This document shows, in pieces, positions 47,185 to 56,099 of a stretch of DNA of 64,000 nt (its first letter is position 1; each line of letters starts with the position of its first letter). The notes under the pieces are model-generated. The model was not told the DNA's origin, made no database searches, and saw only the letters and a list, made by a program, of their open reading frames with translations. The translations under genes were made by a program, and so were the position numbers. The stretch comes from Paludibacteraceae bacterium (GTDB lineage: Bacteria; Bacteroidota; Bacteroidia; Bacteroidales; Paludibacteraceae): positions 124,001-188,000 of the forward strand of contig JARLGW010000005.1 of NCBI GenBank assembly GCA_031292565.1, read 5' to 3'.

Positions 47185-47303
47185 TCCTATTGGATTATTT
47201 TTGCGGAAAATAAAATTGCGTTTAGTATCTAAATCTATAAGATGCCTATTGGCCTACTTAAGGATTGATTAAACCAAGAATGTAAACGATTAATAAAATA
47301 AAC

Positions 47304-48137
47304 ATGCCAAGAACAAATTTTGAACAATTATTAGAAGCCGGTTGTCATTTCGGACACCTAAAAAGAAAATGGAATCCGGCTATGGCTCCTTACATTTTCA
47401 TGGAGCGTAACGGTATTCATATCATCGATTTGCACAAAACTGTTGTGAAAGTTGATGAAGCTGCTGCAGCTGTGAAACAAATTGCCAAATCAGGTAAAAA
47501 AATCCTTTTTGTAGCAACTAAGAAACAAGCAAAAGACGTTGTAGCAGAAAAAGCCGCTTTAGTTCAAATGCCATATATTACAGAACGTTGGGCTGGTGGA
47601 ATGTTAACCAACTTTCCAACTATCCGTAAGGCTGTTAAGAAAATGACCACCATAGACAAAATGGCTACTGATGGTACATTTGATAACATGTCTAAACGTG
47701 AAAAACTTCAAATAACTCGTCAAAGAGCCAAATTGGAGAAAACCTTAGGTAGTATTGCCGATTTAACCCGTCTTCCAGCTGCTCTATTTGTAATAGACGT
47801 AATGAAAGAAAACATCGCGGTTAAAGAAGCAAAACGTTTAGGTATTCCTGTTTTTGGTATTGTTGATACAAACTCAAATCCTTTGAATATCGATTTCGTA
47901 ATACCTGCCAATGATGATGCCACAAAATCAATAGATGTAATTCTATCGGCTATGATGGCTGCTATCGAAGAAGGTTTACAAGAAAGAAAAGCAGATAAAG
48001 CCGAAACTGAAGAAGGTGAAGCTCCTGCTTTAAAAGAAAAGAAAATGCGTGTGAAGAAAGAACGCGCTAAAAAAGAAGACGAAGAAGCGTTAAATGCAAA
48101 TGTTGCCCATAAATTTATCAAAGATAAAGAAGAGTAA
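47304..48137 (+). CDS. rpsB: 30S ribosomal protein S2
   Basis: 277 residues. Conserved blocks are LLEAGCHFGHLKRKWNP, YIFMERNGIHIIDLHKT, RWAGGMLTNF and DTNSNP. The C-terminal extension is rich in Lys and Glu (KADKAETEEGEAPALKEKK), as in other Bacteroidales S2. The 119-nt upstream leader could bind S2 for autoregulation, though no motif was verified. A hairpin with T tract lies between it and tsf. Confidence 0.98.
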   Translation: MPRTNFEQLLEAGCHFGHLKRKWNPAMAPYIFMERNGIHIIDLHKTVVKVDEAAAAVKQIAKSGKKILFVATKKQAKDVVAEKAALVQMPYITERWAGGMLTNFPTIRKAVKKMTTIDKMATDGTFDNMSKREKLQITRQRAKLEKTLGSIADLTRLPAALFVIDVMKENIAVKEAKRLGIPVFGIVDTNSNPLNIDFVIPANDDATKSIDVILSAMMAAIEEGLQERKADKAETEEGEAPALKEKKMRVKKERAKKEDEEALNANVAHKFIKDKEE

Positions 48138-48157
48138 TATTTGATTCAGAATACTTG

Positions 48158-48210
48158 ACGCTACAAACCAATCGGGACTTCAAATTACTGATAGTTTGTA
48201 GCGTTTTTTT
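48158..48210 (+). terminator. Terminator/attenuator between rpsB and tsf
   Basis: ACGCTACAAAC (48158-48168) pairs perfectly with GTTTGTAGCGT (48194-48204) across a 25-nt loop and runs into TTTTTTT. It starts 20 bp after rpsB and ends 34 bp before tsf. It should set the rpsB:tsf ratio by partial termination unless tsf has its own promoter. Confidence 0.75.
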
Positions 48211-48244
48211 AATAACAAATAAATTTTTTTTAAAATATAAGATT

Positions 48245-49063
48245 ATGGCAGTTACAATGGCAGAGATCTCCAAATTGCGCACCATGACAGGTGCCGGTAT
48301 GATGGATTGTAAAAATGCATTGACCGAAGCTAACGGAGATTTTGATCAAGCAATTAAACTTATTAGAGAAAGAGGACAAGCTATTGCTGCAAAACGTAGC
48401 GACCGCGAAGCTTCCGAAGGTTGTGTGTTAGCCGCTACAAACGGTTCTTTAGCAGCAATCGTTGCCGTAAAATGTGAAACTGACTTCGTGGCAAAGAATG
48501 TTGATTTTGTAGCGTTGACTCAGTCTGTTTTAGACGTGGCTTTAGCTCAAAAACCAGCTTCTATTGAAGCATTGGCAGCGTTGACTGTTGATGGTCGGGT
48601 TATTTCCGAGTTGATAGCTGAAAGATCGGGTATCACGGGCGAAAAAATGGAATTAGGCTTTTATGAAACCGTAACTGGTGAAACTACCGTTGCTTACATC
48701 CACCCAGGAAACAAATTGGCTACAATTATTGCCTTTGCCGAAGCCGGTGTAGATGCTCACGTGGCTAGAGACATTGCCATGCAAGCTGCCGCTATGAATC
48801 CGGTTTCATTAGACAGGGGTTCTGTTCCTGCCGACGTGATTGAAAAAGAATTGGAAATTGGCCGCGAAAAAGCACGTCAAGAAGGTAAACCTGAAGGCAT
48901 GTTGGATAAAATCGCTCAAGGTCGTTTAAATAAATTCTACCAAGAATCTACGTTGTTGGAACAAGCATTTATCAAAGACGGTAAAATTACAGTAGCTCAA
49001 TATTTGAAAGACAATAAAGCTACAGCTACTTCATTTAAACGTGTAACGTTGAATCAAGAGTAA
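48245..49063 (+). CDS. tsf: Translation elongation factor Ts
   Basis: The nucleotide-exchange factor of EF-Tu. 272 residues from the ATG at 48245 (MAVTMAEISKLRTMTGAGMM). The frame extends 30 codons upstream through the terminator hairpin, which is not coding. The signature TGAGMMDCKNAL and the core CETDFVAKN are present, with the C-terminal Ts modules ending KRVTLNQE. It is downstream of rpsB, as usual, and closed by an intrinsic terminator. Confidence 0.98.
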   Translation: MAVTMAEISKLRTMTGAGMMDCKNALTEANGDFDQAIKLIRERGQAIAAKRSDREASEGCVLAATNGSLAAIVAVKCETDFVAKNVDFVALTQSVLDVALAQKPASIEALAALTVDGRVISELIAERSGITGEKMELGFYETVTGETTVAYIHPGNKLATIIAFAEAGVDAHVARDIAMQAAAMNPVSLDRGSVPADVIEKELEIGREKARQEGKPEGMLDKIAQGRLNKFYQESTLLEQAFIKDGKITVAQYLKDNKATATSFKRVTLNQE

Positions 49064-49090
49064 GAATATTTCTCAAAGATTATTATTGTA

Positions 49091-49127
49091 AAAAGGCAAT
49101 CAGGATTTTTTCCGATTGCCTTTTTTT
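49091..49127 (+). terminator. Intrinsic terminator of tsf
   Basis: AAAAGGCAATC pairs with GATTGCCTTTT (plus an inner GGA/TCC) and is followed by TTTTTTT, 28 bp after the tsf stop. It also lies just past the end of the convergent HD gene. Confidence 0.9.
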
Positions 49128-49131
49128 ATTT

Positions 49132-49668
49132 TTACAGAAATAGCGAACACCAATGTTCAAATCGTTGTAGCTGTTCCGTTCCGAATTTTGCTAACGATTT
49201 TTTCACCTCTTCTACTGTCTTTTCTTTTTGTATCTTTGTTTTGGAATAGAATTTATCGGCAAAGCAAATAACTTGTTCTTCCAGCGTTTGCGGTATCATA
49301 TCGCGATGCGGAATGGGCATTTTGTTGTTTAAGATGAGTTCCAGGCTTAGCCCCGTGCCCGTGTGCCGTTCGCACACCAAAGCATGCTTCGGGTAGCCCT
49401 CATTCCTTACTATGTCAGCCCCCAGATAGCCGTGGCAGATGTAAGGGTAGGTGCCGTGGCATTCTATATCCGGCGCATCCGTCAGGTATATGCCGATGTC
49501 GTGAAGCATGGCAGCCTCCGCTATAAATTGTTCGTCCATGTGCAGTTCGGGGTGGGCTTTAGCTATCGAAATAGCCTTTTGTGTCACGTGTCGGCTATGA
49601 GTCAGCAGTATTTGGTACAAGCAGCTCTTGGGGTCATAATATTTTTCAATTATTTTAATCGGTTCCAT
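49132..49668 (-). CDS. HD-domain phosphohydrolase
   Basis: 178 residues. The metal-binding HD-superfamily pattern is complete: His in THSRHV (about residue 27), His-Asp in MLHDIGIY, and later His and Asp in CERHTGTG and CFADKFYS. HD hydrolases act on nucleotides or phosphate esters. This short one resembles uncharacterised archaeal/bacterial 'HDIG' proteins (family likeness from pattern only). It is convergent with tsf and divergent from namZ. Confidence 0.85.
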   Translation of the reverse strand: MEPIKIIEKYYDPKSCLYQILLTHSRHVTQKAISIAKAHPELHMDEQFIAEAAMLHDIGIYLTDAPDIECHGTYPYICHGYLGADIVRNEGYPKHALVCERHTGTGLSLELILNNKMPIPHRDMIPQTLEEQVICFADKFYSKTKIQKEKTVEEVKKSLAKFGTEQLQRFEHWCSLFL

Positions 49669-49724
49669 ATCGCACTCTAATTTTTATTGCAAAATAAGCC
49701 AAAAGCTTTATAATAACAAGGTAT

Positions 49725-50873
49725 ATGAAAAAATGTTTTCTGCTTTTACTGTTCTGTTTGCTGTTCATGCTCAATATTCAGGCACGGGTGCGTGTAGGTG
49801 CCGAGCTGATACCCGACTATCTGCCTCTGCTGAAAGGAAAACAAGTGGCATTGGTTGTTAACCAGACATCCACCGTGGGCAAGGTGCATTTGCTTGATAC
49901 GCTTTTGCGTCTTGGTGTGAATGTGACAAAGGTATTCGCTCCCGAACATGGCTTCCGGGGAAATGCGGATGCCGGCATGGATGTGAGTAACGACAAAGAT
50001 ACGCGCACGGGAATACCCTTGGTGTCTATTTACGGTAAAGAAGTAAAGCCCAGTAAAGAGCAACTGGCGGATGTGGACGTGGTGGTGTTTGATATTCAGG
50101 ATGTGGGCACGCGGTTCTACACCTACATCAGTACCATGCACTATGTAATGGAGGCTTGTGCGGAAAATGGCAAAGATTTTATCGTGTTGGACAGACCGAA
50201 CCCGAATGACTACGTAGATGGCCCCGTACTGAAGGATAAACGTTTCAGCTCTTTTGTGGGTGTGGATGCTCTACCTGTTTTGCATGGATGCACGGTGGGC
50301 GAATTAGCCCGTATGATGAACGGGGAGGGTTGGCTTGCCAATGGAGCCACCTGCAAGCTGCAAGTGGTTAAAATGAAAGGATGGAGGCACGGGCAGCCTT
50401 ATTCGTTACCCATTAAGCCGTCGCCCAACTTGCCGAACGACAGAGCGGTGCGTTTATACCCATCTTTGTGCTTGTTTGAAGGCACGGTGATGAGTGTGGG
50501 GCGGGGCACGGATTTGCCTTTTCAGGTGCTGGGCTATCCTAGGGAGAATATGGGTACTTTTTATTTTACCCCGCAGCCGTTGCCCGGCATGGATAAGAAC
50601 CCGGTGCTAAACGACCAAAAATGTTATGGCGTGGATTTACGGTTGGATAACGAAACGAAAGGCTTTAGCTTAAAGTATTTAAAATATTTTTATGCAAAAT
50701 CCGCCCTGGGTGAAAAGTTCTTTTCCAAACCCGATTTTTTTGATAAATTAGCGGGTACGGATGCACTGCGTAAACAAATTACACAAGGAGTTTCCGATGC
50801 TTCCATACGAGCATCCTGGAACGATGATTTGAAGGCGTATAGACAGATACGAAGTAAGTATTTGTTGTATTAA
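49725..50873 (+). CDS. namZ: Exo-beta-N-acetylmuramidase NamZ-type protein (DUF1343)
   Basis: 382 residues with a signal peptide (LLLLFCLLFMLNIQA). DUF1343 motifs are evident: LVVNQTSTVG, FAPEHGFRG, DIQDVGTRFYTY, LDRPNP and the C-terminal CYGVDLR region. Characterised members (Bacillus subtilis YbbC/NamZ, Tannerella forsythia NamZ) release terminal MurNAc from peptidoglycan fragments, supporting cell-wall recycling. It probably acts in the periplasm. No MurNAc transporter or murQ gene is adjacent. GC content is higher than in the following gene. Confidence 0.92.
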   Translation: MKKCFLLLLFCLLFMLNIQARVRVGAELIPDYLPLLKGKQVALVVNQTSTVGKVHLLDTLLRLGVNVTKVFAPEHGFRGNADAGMDVSNDKDTRTGIPLVSIYGKEVKPSKEQLADVDVVVFDIQDVGTRFYTYISTMHYVMEACAENGKDFIVLDRPNPNDYVDGPVLKDKRFSSFVGVDALPVLHGCTVGELARMMNGEGWLANGATCKLQVVKMKGWRHGQPYSLPIKPSPNLPNDRAVRLYPSLCLFEGTVMSVGRGTDLPFQVLGYPRENMGTFYFTPQPLPGMDKNPVLNDQKCYGVDLRLDNETKGFSLKYLKYFYAKSALGEKFFSKPDFFDKLAGTDALRKQITQGVSDASIRASWNDDLKAYRQIRSKYLLY

Positions 50874-50938
50874 TTGTTGATCGCTGCGGAGATTCAAAAA
50901 GGTAAGAAAATAGTATAAACACATATAAATTAAGCATC

Positions 50939-52315
50939 ATGAATAGTAATCAAGTCGTTGATTTGCAGGTTCGTATAGATAATATTTTTGAACTAAATAT
51001 TGATGAAATTATTTCGTCTATTTTCGTTAATCAAAATTATGAAGAAATAACCATTGGTCAGTATAGTGTAGCTGAGTATGTTTCAACTTTTAAAAGAGTA
51101 TTTAAACAATTGAAAGAAGAGTTAAATGAAAACAGTAAACATTTGCCCTTTCAATATAATTTTCAAAATGAATTTGGTAATGGAACGCTAGATAATGATA
51201 TACAAAACATATATGCAAATATAAAATCTAAAACTCAGTCGAGTTTAAATAACACAATAAGTTATATAAATAGATTAGTCTATTATCAAGTGGTAAATGG
51301 CTTTTGGAATAAATCAGAAAAGAAAATACAAGAACCAACTGAAATTAAAATTGTTGAGCTAAATGACCAACTTAATTATATTAGTAAACAATTACATACT
51401 AATCTTAAAAGCTATAATCAATTATTAACTGATTATGCTAAAGAAAAAGATAATTTACAAGAGTTTATTAAACAGAAGAATGATGAATTAAGACAAATTT
51501 CAAATAATTTAGAATCATCTAATTCTAATACAACCCAAATTAATCAATTGTTAAATACAAGTGTTTCGACAAATGAAAAAATAAATAGTCTTCTTAATCA
51601 ACAAAATCAACAGTTTGAGAACATTAAAGAAAAAGCTAAAATTGAAGATATGTATTTTGTTAAACAGAAAGACATGTTTGAAACTTTAGAATTGTTATTA
51701 AATGAAAAGAATAAAGTTTCTGAAGAGCAAATAAAAAAAATCAAAAAGCATCTTGATTATGTTGAAGGACAACGAGAATTTTTTGAAGAAAGAACTGATT
51801 ATTTAAATGAATTAATTGGACGAGAAGTTGGAGCCTCTTTGTTCGAGACTTTTAAACAGAGAAAAGGCGAACTTGAAAAACCAGTAAATAAGTGGTTGTG
51901 GATTGTAATAGTAATGTCGGTATTTACTTTTATTGCAGTAATGGCAATTTTTACAAATATATTTGGTTTGTTTAGTTCTTCTTCAATTGACAACATAACG
52001 ATACGATTGATTTCAAATTCAATTAAAACATTGCCTTTCTTCTTTTTATTGTTTTATTCAATAGCACAATATAATAAAGAACGTAATTTCCAAGAAGAAT
52101 ATGCTTTTAAGTCTGCCGTCGCTTTAACCATAAAAGCGTATTCTGATATTATCAGTGATGATAATTTAAAAGATAATTTAATAGTTAATTCTGTTTCCGG
52201 AATTTATAAATCCCCTACTATTTACAGAACAAGAAAAACAAAGGAAGACAATACTATTTTTGATACGGCAAAAAGCTTGTTAGCAACAGCATTAGAAGTT
52301 TTGAAAAAGAAATAA
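50939..52315 (+). CDS. Coiled-coil membrane protein of unknown function (accessory)
   Basis: 458 residues, clearly more AT-rich and Asn/Lys/Ile-richer than its neighbours. Residues ~125-290 are predicted coiled coil (runs such as LNYISKQLHTNLKSYNQLLT and FEERTDYLNEL). Two hydrophobic helices follow (residues ~320-343 WLWIVIVMSVFTFIAVMAIF, and ~362-380). The tail has a pattern YNKERNFQEEYAFKSAVALT. No signal peptide is seen, so the coiled coil should be cytoplasmic. No family is recognised. The base composition and isolation suggest acquisition, possibly a defence or stress membrane protein (inference). Confidence 0.8.
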   Translation: MNSNQVVDLQVRIDNIFELNIDEIISSIFVNQNYEEITIGQYSVAEYVSTFKRVFKQLKEELNENSKHLPFQYNFQNEFGNGTLDNDIQNIYANIKSKTQSSLNNTISYINRLVYYQVVNGFWNKSEKKIQEPTEIKIVELNDQLNYISKQLHTNLKSYNQLLTDYAKEKDNLQEFIKQKNDELRQISNNLESSNSNTTQINQLLNTSVSTNEKINSLLNQQNQQFENIKEKAKIEDMYFVKQKDMFETLELLLNEKNKVSEEQIKKIKKHLDYVEGQREFFEERTDYLNELIGREVGASLFETFKQRKGELEKPVNKWLWIVIVMSVFTFIAVMAIFTNIFGLFSSSSIDNITIRLISNSIKTLPFFFLLFYSIAQYNKERNFQEEYAFKSAVALTIKAYSDIISDDNLKDNLIVNSVSGIYKSPTIYRTRKTKEDNTIFDTAKSLLATALEVLKKK

Positions 52316-52407
52316 AGGCACTATAAATCAAAATTGATTTCTCTATCTCTTTTAATAGTAAAGTTTTCTGTCTTGTTCGTATGGTATATAAACACACTAA
52401 CCCGGTC

Positions 52408-52508
52408 AGCGACTTTCGTCCTAACCGCGGTTGCAAAATACGATAATACAGAATGAGGATACGAATAGAATATAACCGCTGTCAGACTTTTCAAGTGCTG
52501 ACAGGGTT
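52408..52508. repeat. REP-like hairpin pair
   Basis: AACCGCTGTCAGACTT (52474-52489) pairs with AAGTGCTGACAGGGTT (52493-52508) with small bulges. A related imperfect AACCCGGTCAGCGACTTT unit lies just upstream at about 52400. Similar CTGTCAG/CTGACAG palindromes are common between Bacteroidota genes. They may act as terminators or mRNA stabilisers. Confidence 0.5.
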
Positions 52509-52522
52509 AGTATATGTTGGGG

Positions 52523-53890
52523 TTATTCTTCTTCTTTTACAATTTCGATAGGGGCATATTCGTCAAGCTTTTTGTTCCAAAGATATTTCTTCGTTTCAGC
52601 CACCACAACGCCACTTAATAACACCAAGCAGATAAGGTTAGGAATAGCCATCAGTCCGTTGAAAATATCGCCTAGATTCCATACCAAATCCAGTGAAAGG
52701 ATGCAGCCCAGATAAACCGTTATCAAGTAAATAACGCGGTAGTAAATAATGGATTTTCTACCGAATAAATATTCCACGGCTTTTTCCGCGTAGTACGACC
52801 ACCCGATGATGGTGGAAAAAGTAAACGTTACCAGCGCGATGCAAAGAAATATACCACCCACGTGAGGGATGTGGCTAAAAGCCAGTTTGGTAATCTGCAT
52901 GCCTTGTCCGCCACCTGCCCATGCACCCGTGTTGACCAGTACCAGGCCTGTTAAGGCACAAACCACCACGGTGTCCCAAAACGTTCCGGTGGAAGATACC
53001 AGTGCCTGACGCACCGGATTGCGCGTTTGTGCTGCTGCCGCCACGATGGGAGCGGAGCCTAAACCCGATTCGTTGGAAAACAACCCGCGTGCCACGCCAT
53101 AGCGTGCAGCCATCATAATGGTGGAACCTACAAACCCACCAACGGCTGCTTGACCCGTGAAGGCTGTTTTTGCAATTAGAATGATAGTATTCAATAGATT
53201 GCCATAACCGCTAATGAGGATGTAAAGGCAGCCCAGTATGTAGAAAATAGCCATGAACGGTACCAAGGCATTGCATACCTTGGAGATGGACTTGATGCCA
53301 CCCAACGTTACCGCTGCTGATAATATAAACACGACGATAGCGATGTAATACTTATCGAATCCGAAGGTGTCGTGCATGGCCGCCGTGAGTGAATTTGCCT
53401 GTATGGATGAGCCGATACCGAAAGAGGCCACAGCGGTAAATATGGCAAACAGTACGGCCAGTGTTTTGCTCTTTAACCCGAATTCGAGGGCGTACATGGG
53501 GCCGCCGGAAAAGGAACCGTCGTCATGCTTCACCCGGTACTTCACGGCCAGCAAGCCTTCTGAATATTTGGTGGCGATACCCAGCACTCCGGTGAGCCAT
53601 GTCCATAGCACGGCACCGGGACCTCCAATAGCCACGGCAGTGGCTACACCCACAATGTTTCCTGTGCCGATGGTTGCTGCCAGGGCGGTGGATAATGCAC
53701 TAAATTGACTAATTTCTCCTTCTGACTGTTCGTCCTTGGTTACGGAGAGTTTAATAGCTTTGCCAATGTGGCGTTGCACGAATCGTAACCGAAAGGTGAG
53801 AAATAGGTGGGTACCCAATAATAAAACCAGCAGCGGCCATCCCCACATAAATCCTGCAACATCGGCTGTTAGTTTCGTAAATTGTTCCAT
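52523..53890 (-). CDS. Sodium:alanine symporter (AGCS family)
   Basis: 455 residues with about 11 membrane helices. AGCS signatures are GGPGAVLWTWLTGVLGIATKY (in parts), GSIMMAARYGVARGLFSNESGLGSAP (in parts) and NLGDIFNGLMAIPNL near the C-terminus. These carriers import alanine or glycine with Na+. The length and topology are normal. It is monocistronic, with low-complexity GAGCTA/TTAGTTG sequence upstream of its start. Substrate is assigned at family level. Confidence 0.93.
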   Translation of the reverse strand: MEQFTKLTADVAGFMWGWPLLVLLLGTHLFLTFRLRFVQRHIGKAIKLSVTKDEQSEGEISQFSALSTALAATIGTGNIVGVATAVAIGGPGAVLWTWLTGVLGIATKYSEGLLAVKYRVKHDDGSFSGGPMYALEFGLKSKTLAVLFAIFTAVASFGIGSSIQANSLTAAMHDTFGFDKYYIAIVVFILSAAVTLGGIKSISKVCNALVPFMAIFYILGCLYILISGYGNLLNTIILIAKTAFTGQAAVGGFVGSTIMMAARYGVARGLFSNESGLGSAPIVAAAAQTRNPVRQALVSSTGTFWDTVVVCALTGLVLVNTGAWAGGGQGMQITKLAFSHIPHVGGIFLCIALVTFTFSTIIGWSYYAEKAVEYLFGRKSIIYYRVIYLITVYLGCILSLDLVWNLGDIFNGLMAIPNLICLVLLSGVVVAETKKYLWNKKLDEYAPIEIVKEEE

Positions 53891-54247
53891 AGGTTATTAG
53901 TTGTTAGTTACCAGCTACGAGCTATTAGGAAATAGCTACGTGCTACGAGTATTTAGTTAAGATAGTTAAGCCTTATTTATTTCCTTGTTTTTTATTGTAA
54001 ATAAAATAACATTTTAGCTCGTTAGTATTTTAATATCAACCTGAGTTCGATATAAGAAAATATTATATATCTGATAAACAGATGATTGTTCTCCGAAGGA
54101 GATTAATATTAATAGAAAAGAGTTTCCACAAGAAACTTTTTCCCGAATGGGAATACATAATATTTATCCCCGTTCGGGGAATAGGTTATATCTATGTTAG
54201 CATTTCTATTAATATCTATTGCCTACGGCAAATAATATAACCGCCCG
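53891..54247. other. 357-bp intergenic region: low-complexity leader plus multi-hairpin repeat
   Basis: Bases 53891-53960 hold imperfect short repeats (TTAGTTGTTAGTTACCAG, AGCTACGAGCTATTAGG) just upstream of the symporter start. Bases 54090-54231 are copy 2 of the multi-hairpin element. Nothing coding is seen. Confidence 0.6.
54090..54231. repeat. Multi-hairpin repeat element, copy 2
   Basis: Same order of five hairpins as at 26058-26195: TCTCC-GAA-GGAGA (54090-54102), an 11-bp long-range stem 54108-54118 with 54203-54213, an inner AAAAGAGTTTC / GAAACTTTTT stem with a G-T wobble (54116-54141), TTCCC-GAAT-GGGAA (54140-54153), TCCCC-GTTC-GGGGA (54167-54180) and TTGCC-TAC-GGCAA (54219-54231). 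The long-range stem has a compensatory change relative to copy 1 (C-G to T-A). It ends 17 bp before the stop of the ABC exporter gene. Confidence 0.85.
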
Positions 54248-56089
54248 TTAAAACGACTGCATGTCGCAAAGCCGTTTGTAATAGCCGTCCATGGCAATTA
54301 GTTCGTCGTGTTTGCCACGTTCCACTATTTTACCTTCGTGCATCACGCATATCAAATCCGCTTTTTTGATGGTGGATAGGCGGTGAGCCACCACGATGGT
54401 GGTTCTGTTCTTCATCAAATGGTCAATAGCCTCCTGCACCAGTTTTTCCGATTCCGTGTCTAGTGCCGAAGTAGCCTCGTCCAAAATCAAGATCGGTGGA
54501 TTTTTCAGCAGCGCGCGGGCAATGCTTATACGCTGCCGTTGTCCGCCCGAAAGCTTTCCACCACGGTCGCCTATGTTGGTATCATATCCGTTTTCGGATG
54601 CAACGATAAAGTCGTGAGCGTTAGCAATTTTAGCTGCTGCTATTATATCTTCCCGCGTGGCATTTTCCACCCCGAAGGCTATGTTGTTGTAAAAACTGTC
54701 GTTGAACAAGATGGCTTCCTGATTCACGTTGCCCATCAGCGCACGCAGGTTGTACATGCGGATGTCTTTTATGTTCTGCCCGTCAATTAGAATTTCACCT
54801 TCCTGCACATCGTAGAAGCGAGGCAATAAATCCACCATGGTAGATTTACCGGAACCCGATTGCCCTACCAAGGCTACTGTTTGCCCTTTCTTAATGTTCA
54901 AGTTAATATTATTCAGCACCCACCAATCTTCCTGGTATTGGAATGATATATTTTTGAATTCGATGGAGTCTTTAAATTCTTTTACTTGAATGGCATCTTC
55001 TTTATCCTGAATAGCCACTTCGGCTTTTAAGATAACGTCCACGCGTTCCAACGAAGCCAATCCTTTTTGGATGGTATATGTGGCGCGCGAAATATCTTTA
55101 GCCGGATTGATGATGCTGTAAAAAATAATAAGGTAGTAGATAAACGATGCCGCTGTGATGGCACTGGTGTGATTTATAATAAGCGTACCGCCATACCACA
55201 TCACGATTACAATAATGGCCGTGCCTAGAAATTCACTTACCGGGTGAGCTAAAATGTATTTGCGGTTCATACGGTTGAACGTGCGTCGCACCCGTTCATT
55301 AATCTCCGAGAAGCGGTTTTTAACCTTGGTTTCCGCATTAAAGGCTTTGATAATTCGTAGTCCGCCCAGCGTTTCCTCTATTTGCGAAAGCAATTCGCCC
55401 GTTTGTGTTTGACCCAGCAGGGAACGTTTCTTTAGCGATTTCCCGATGTAGCCAATGAGCCCGCCACTTAACGGCAGCAGAATTAATACAAACAATGTGA
55501 GTTGCCAGCTCAAGGCGAACATTACTCCCAGGTAAATGATAATCATGATGGGGTTTTTGAAGATAATGTCCAGCGAGCTCATGATGGAATTTCCTATCTC
55601 GTTCACATCGCCCGTCATACGAGCCATAATGTCGCCTTTGCGTTCCTCTGAGTAAAAGCCCATAGGCAGAGCCAGCACTTTTTCGTATAATGATTTACGA
55701 ATGTCGCGCAACACTCCGTTTTGAATAGGTGTAAGGTAGTATCCGGCCAAAAAGGCGGTACCCGTTTTGAGCAACGTCATAAAAATAAGGAACGCTCCCA
55801 ATATCAACAGCGTATTACTAGCCCCGTATGTCTGGATAAATTGTTCTATGGTATAGAATAAATTGTTTTTCAGGGCGAGCGTAATGTTCTTGAGGCTGTC
55901 GTTGGTAGTCCAGGCCGTGTAACTATACTTGCCCCCGTCCATGCCGAACAGAATTTGGAGGATAGGAATAATGGTTCCGAACGAGAATAAACTGAAAATG
56001 GTTGACAGCAAGTTGCACACGATATTCCCAACAACGTACTTGGTGTAGGGTGGCAAAAAGCGTCGGAAGAGAACAAAGAAATTCTTCAT
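54248..56089 (-). CDS. ABC exporter, fused permease-ATPase (MsbA-like)
   Basis: 613 residues. Six N-terminal membrane helices (to about residue 320) precede an ABC ATPase. Walker A is GQSGSGKST (around residue 405), the signature is LSGGQRQR, Walker B is ILILDEATSALD, and the H-loop is VAHRLST. This type I exporter resembles MsbA/LmrA lipid or multidrug flippases, and in Bacteroidota such single genes are often annotated msbA. The substrate is not established. The start is 10 bp after the purB stop, so the two are probably co-transcribed. Confidence 0.93.
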   Translation of the reverse strand: MKNFFVLFRRFLPPYTKYVVGNIVCNLLSTIFSLFSFGTIIPILQILFGMDGGKYSYTAWTTNDSLKNITLALKNNLFYTIEQFIQTYGASNTLLILGAFLIFMTLLKTGTAFLAGYYLTPIQNGVLRDIRKSLYEKVLALPMGFYSEERKGDIMARMTGDVNEIGNSIMSSLDIIFKNPIMIIIYLGVMFALSWQLTLFVLILLPLSGGLIGYIGKSLKKRSLLGQTQTGELLSQIEETLGGLRIIKAFNAETKVKNRFSEINERVRRTFNRMNRKYILAHPVSEFLGTAIIVIVMWYGGTLIINHTSAITAASFIYYLIIFYSIINPAKDISRATYTIQKGLASLERVDVILKAEVAIQDKEDAIQVKEFKDSIEFKNISFQYQEDWWVLNNINLNIKKGQTVALVGQSGSGKSTMVDLLPRFYDVQEGEILIDGQNIKDIRMYNLRALMGNVNQEAILFNDSFYNNIAFGVENATREDIIAAAKIANAHDFIVASENGYDTNIGDRGGKLSGGQRQRISIARALLKNPPILILDEATSALDTESEKLVQEAIDHLMKNRTTIVVAHRLSTIKKADLICVMHEGKIVERGKHDELIAMDGYYKRLCDMQSF

Positions 56090-56099
56090 TTAGATGTTT

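Noticed and set aside
47185-47303. Known ribosomal-protein leader motif before rpsB
   Set aside because: The 119-nt leader is suggestive, but no conserved stem set could be recognised by eye.
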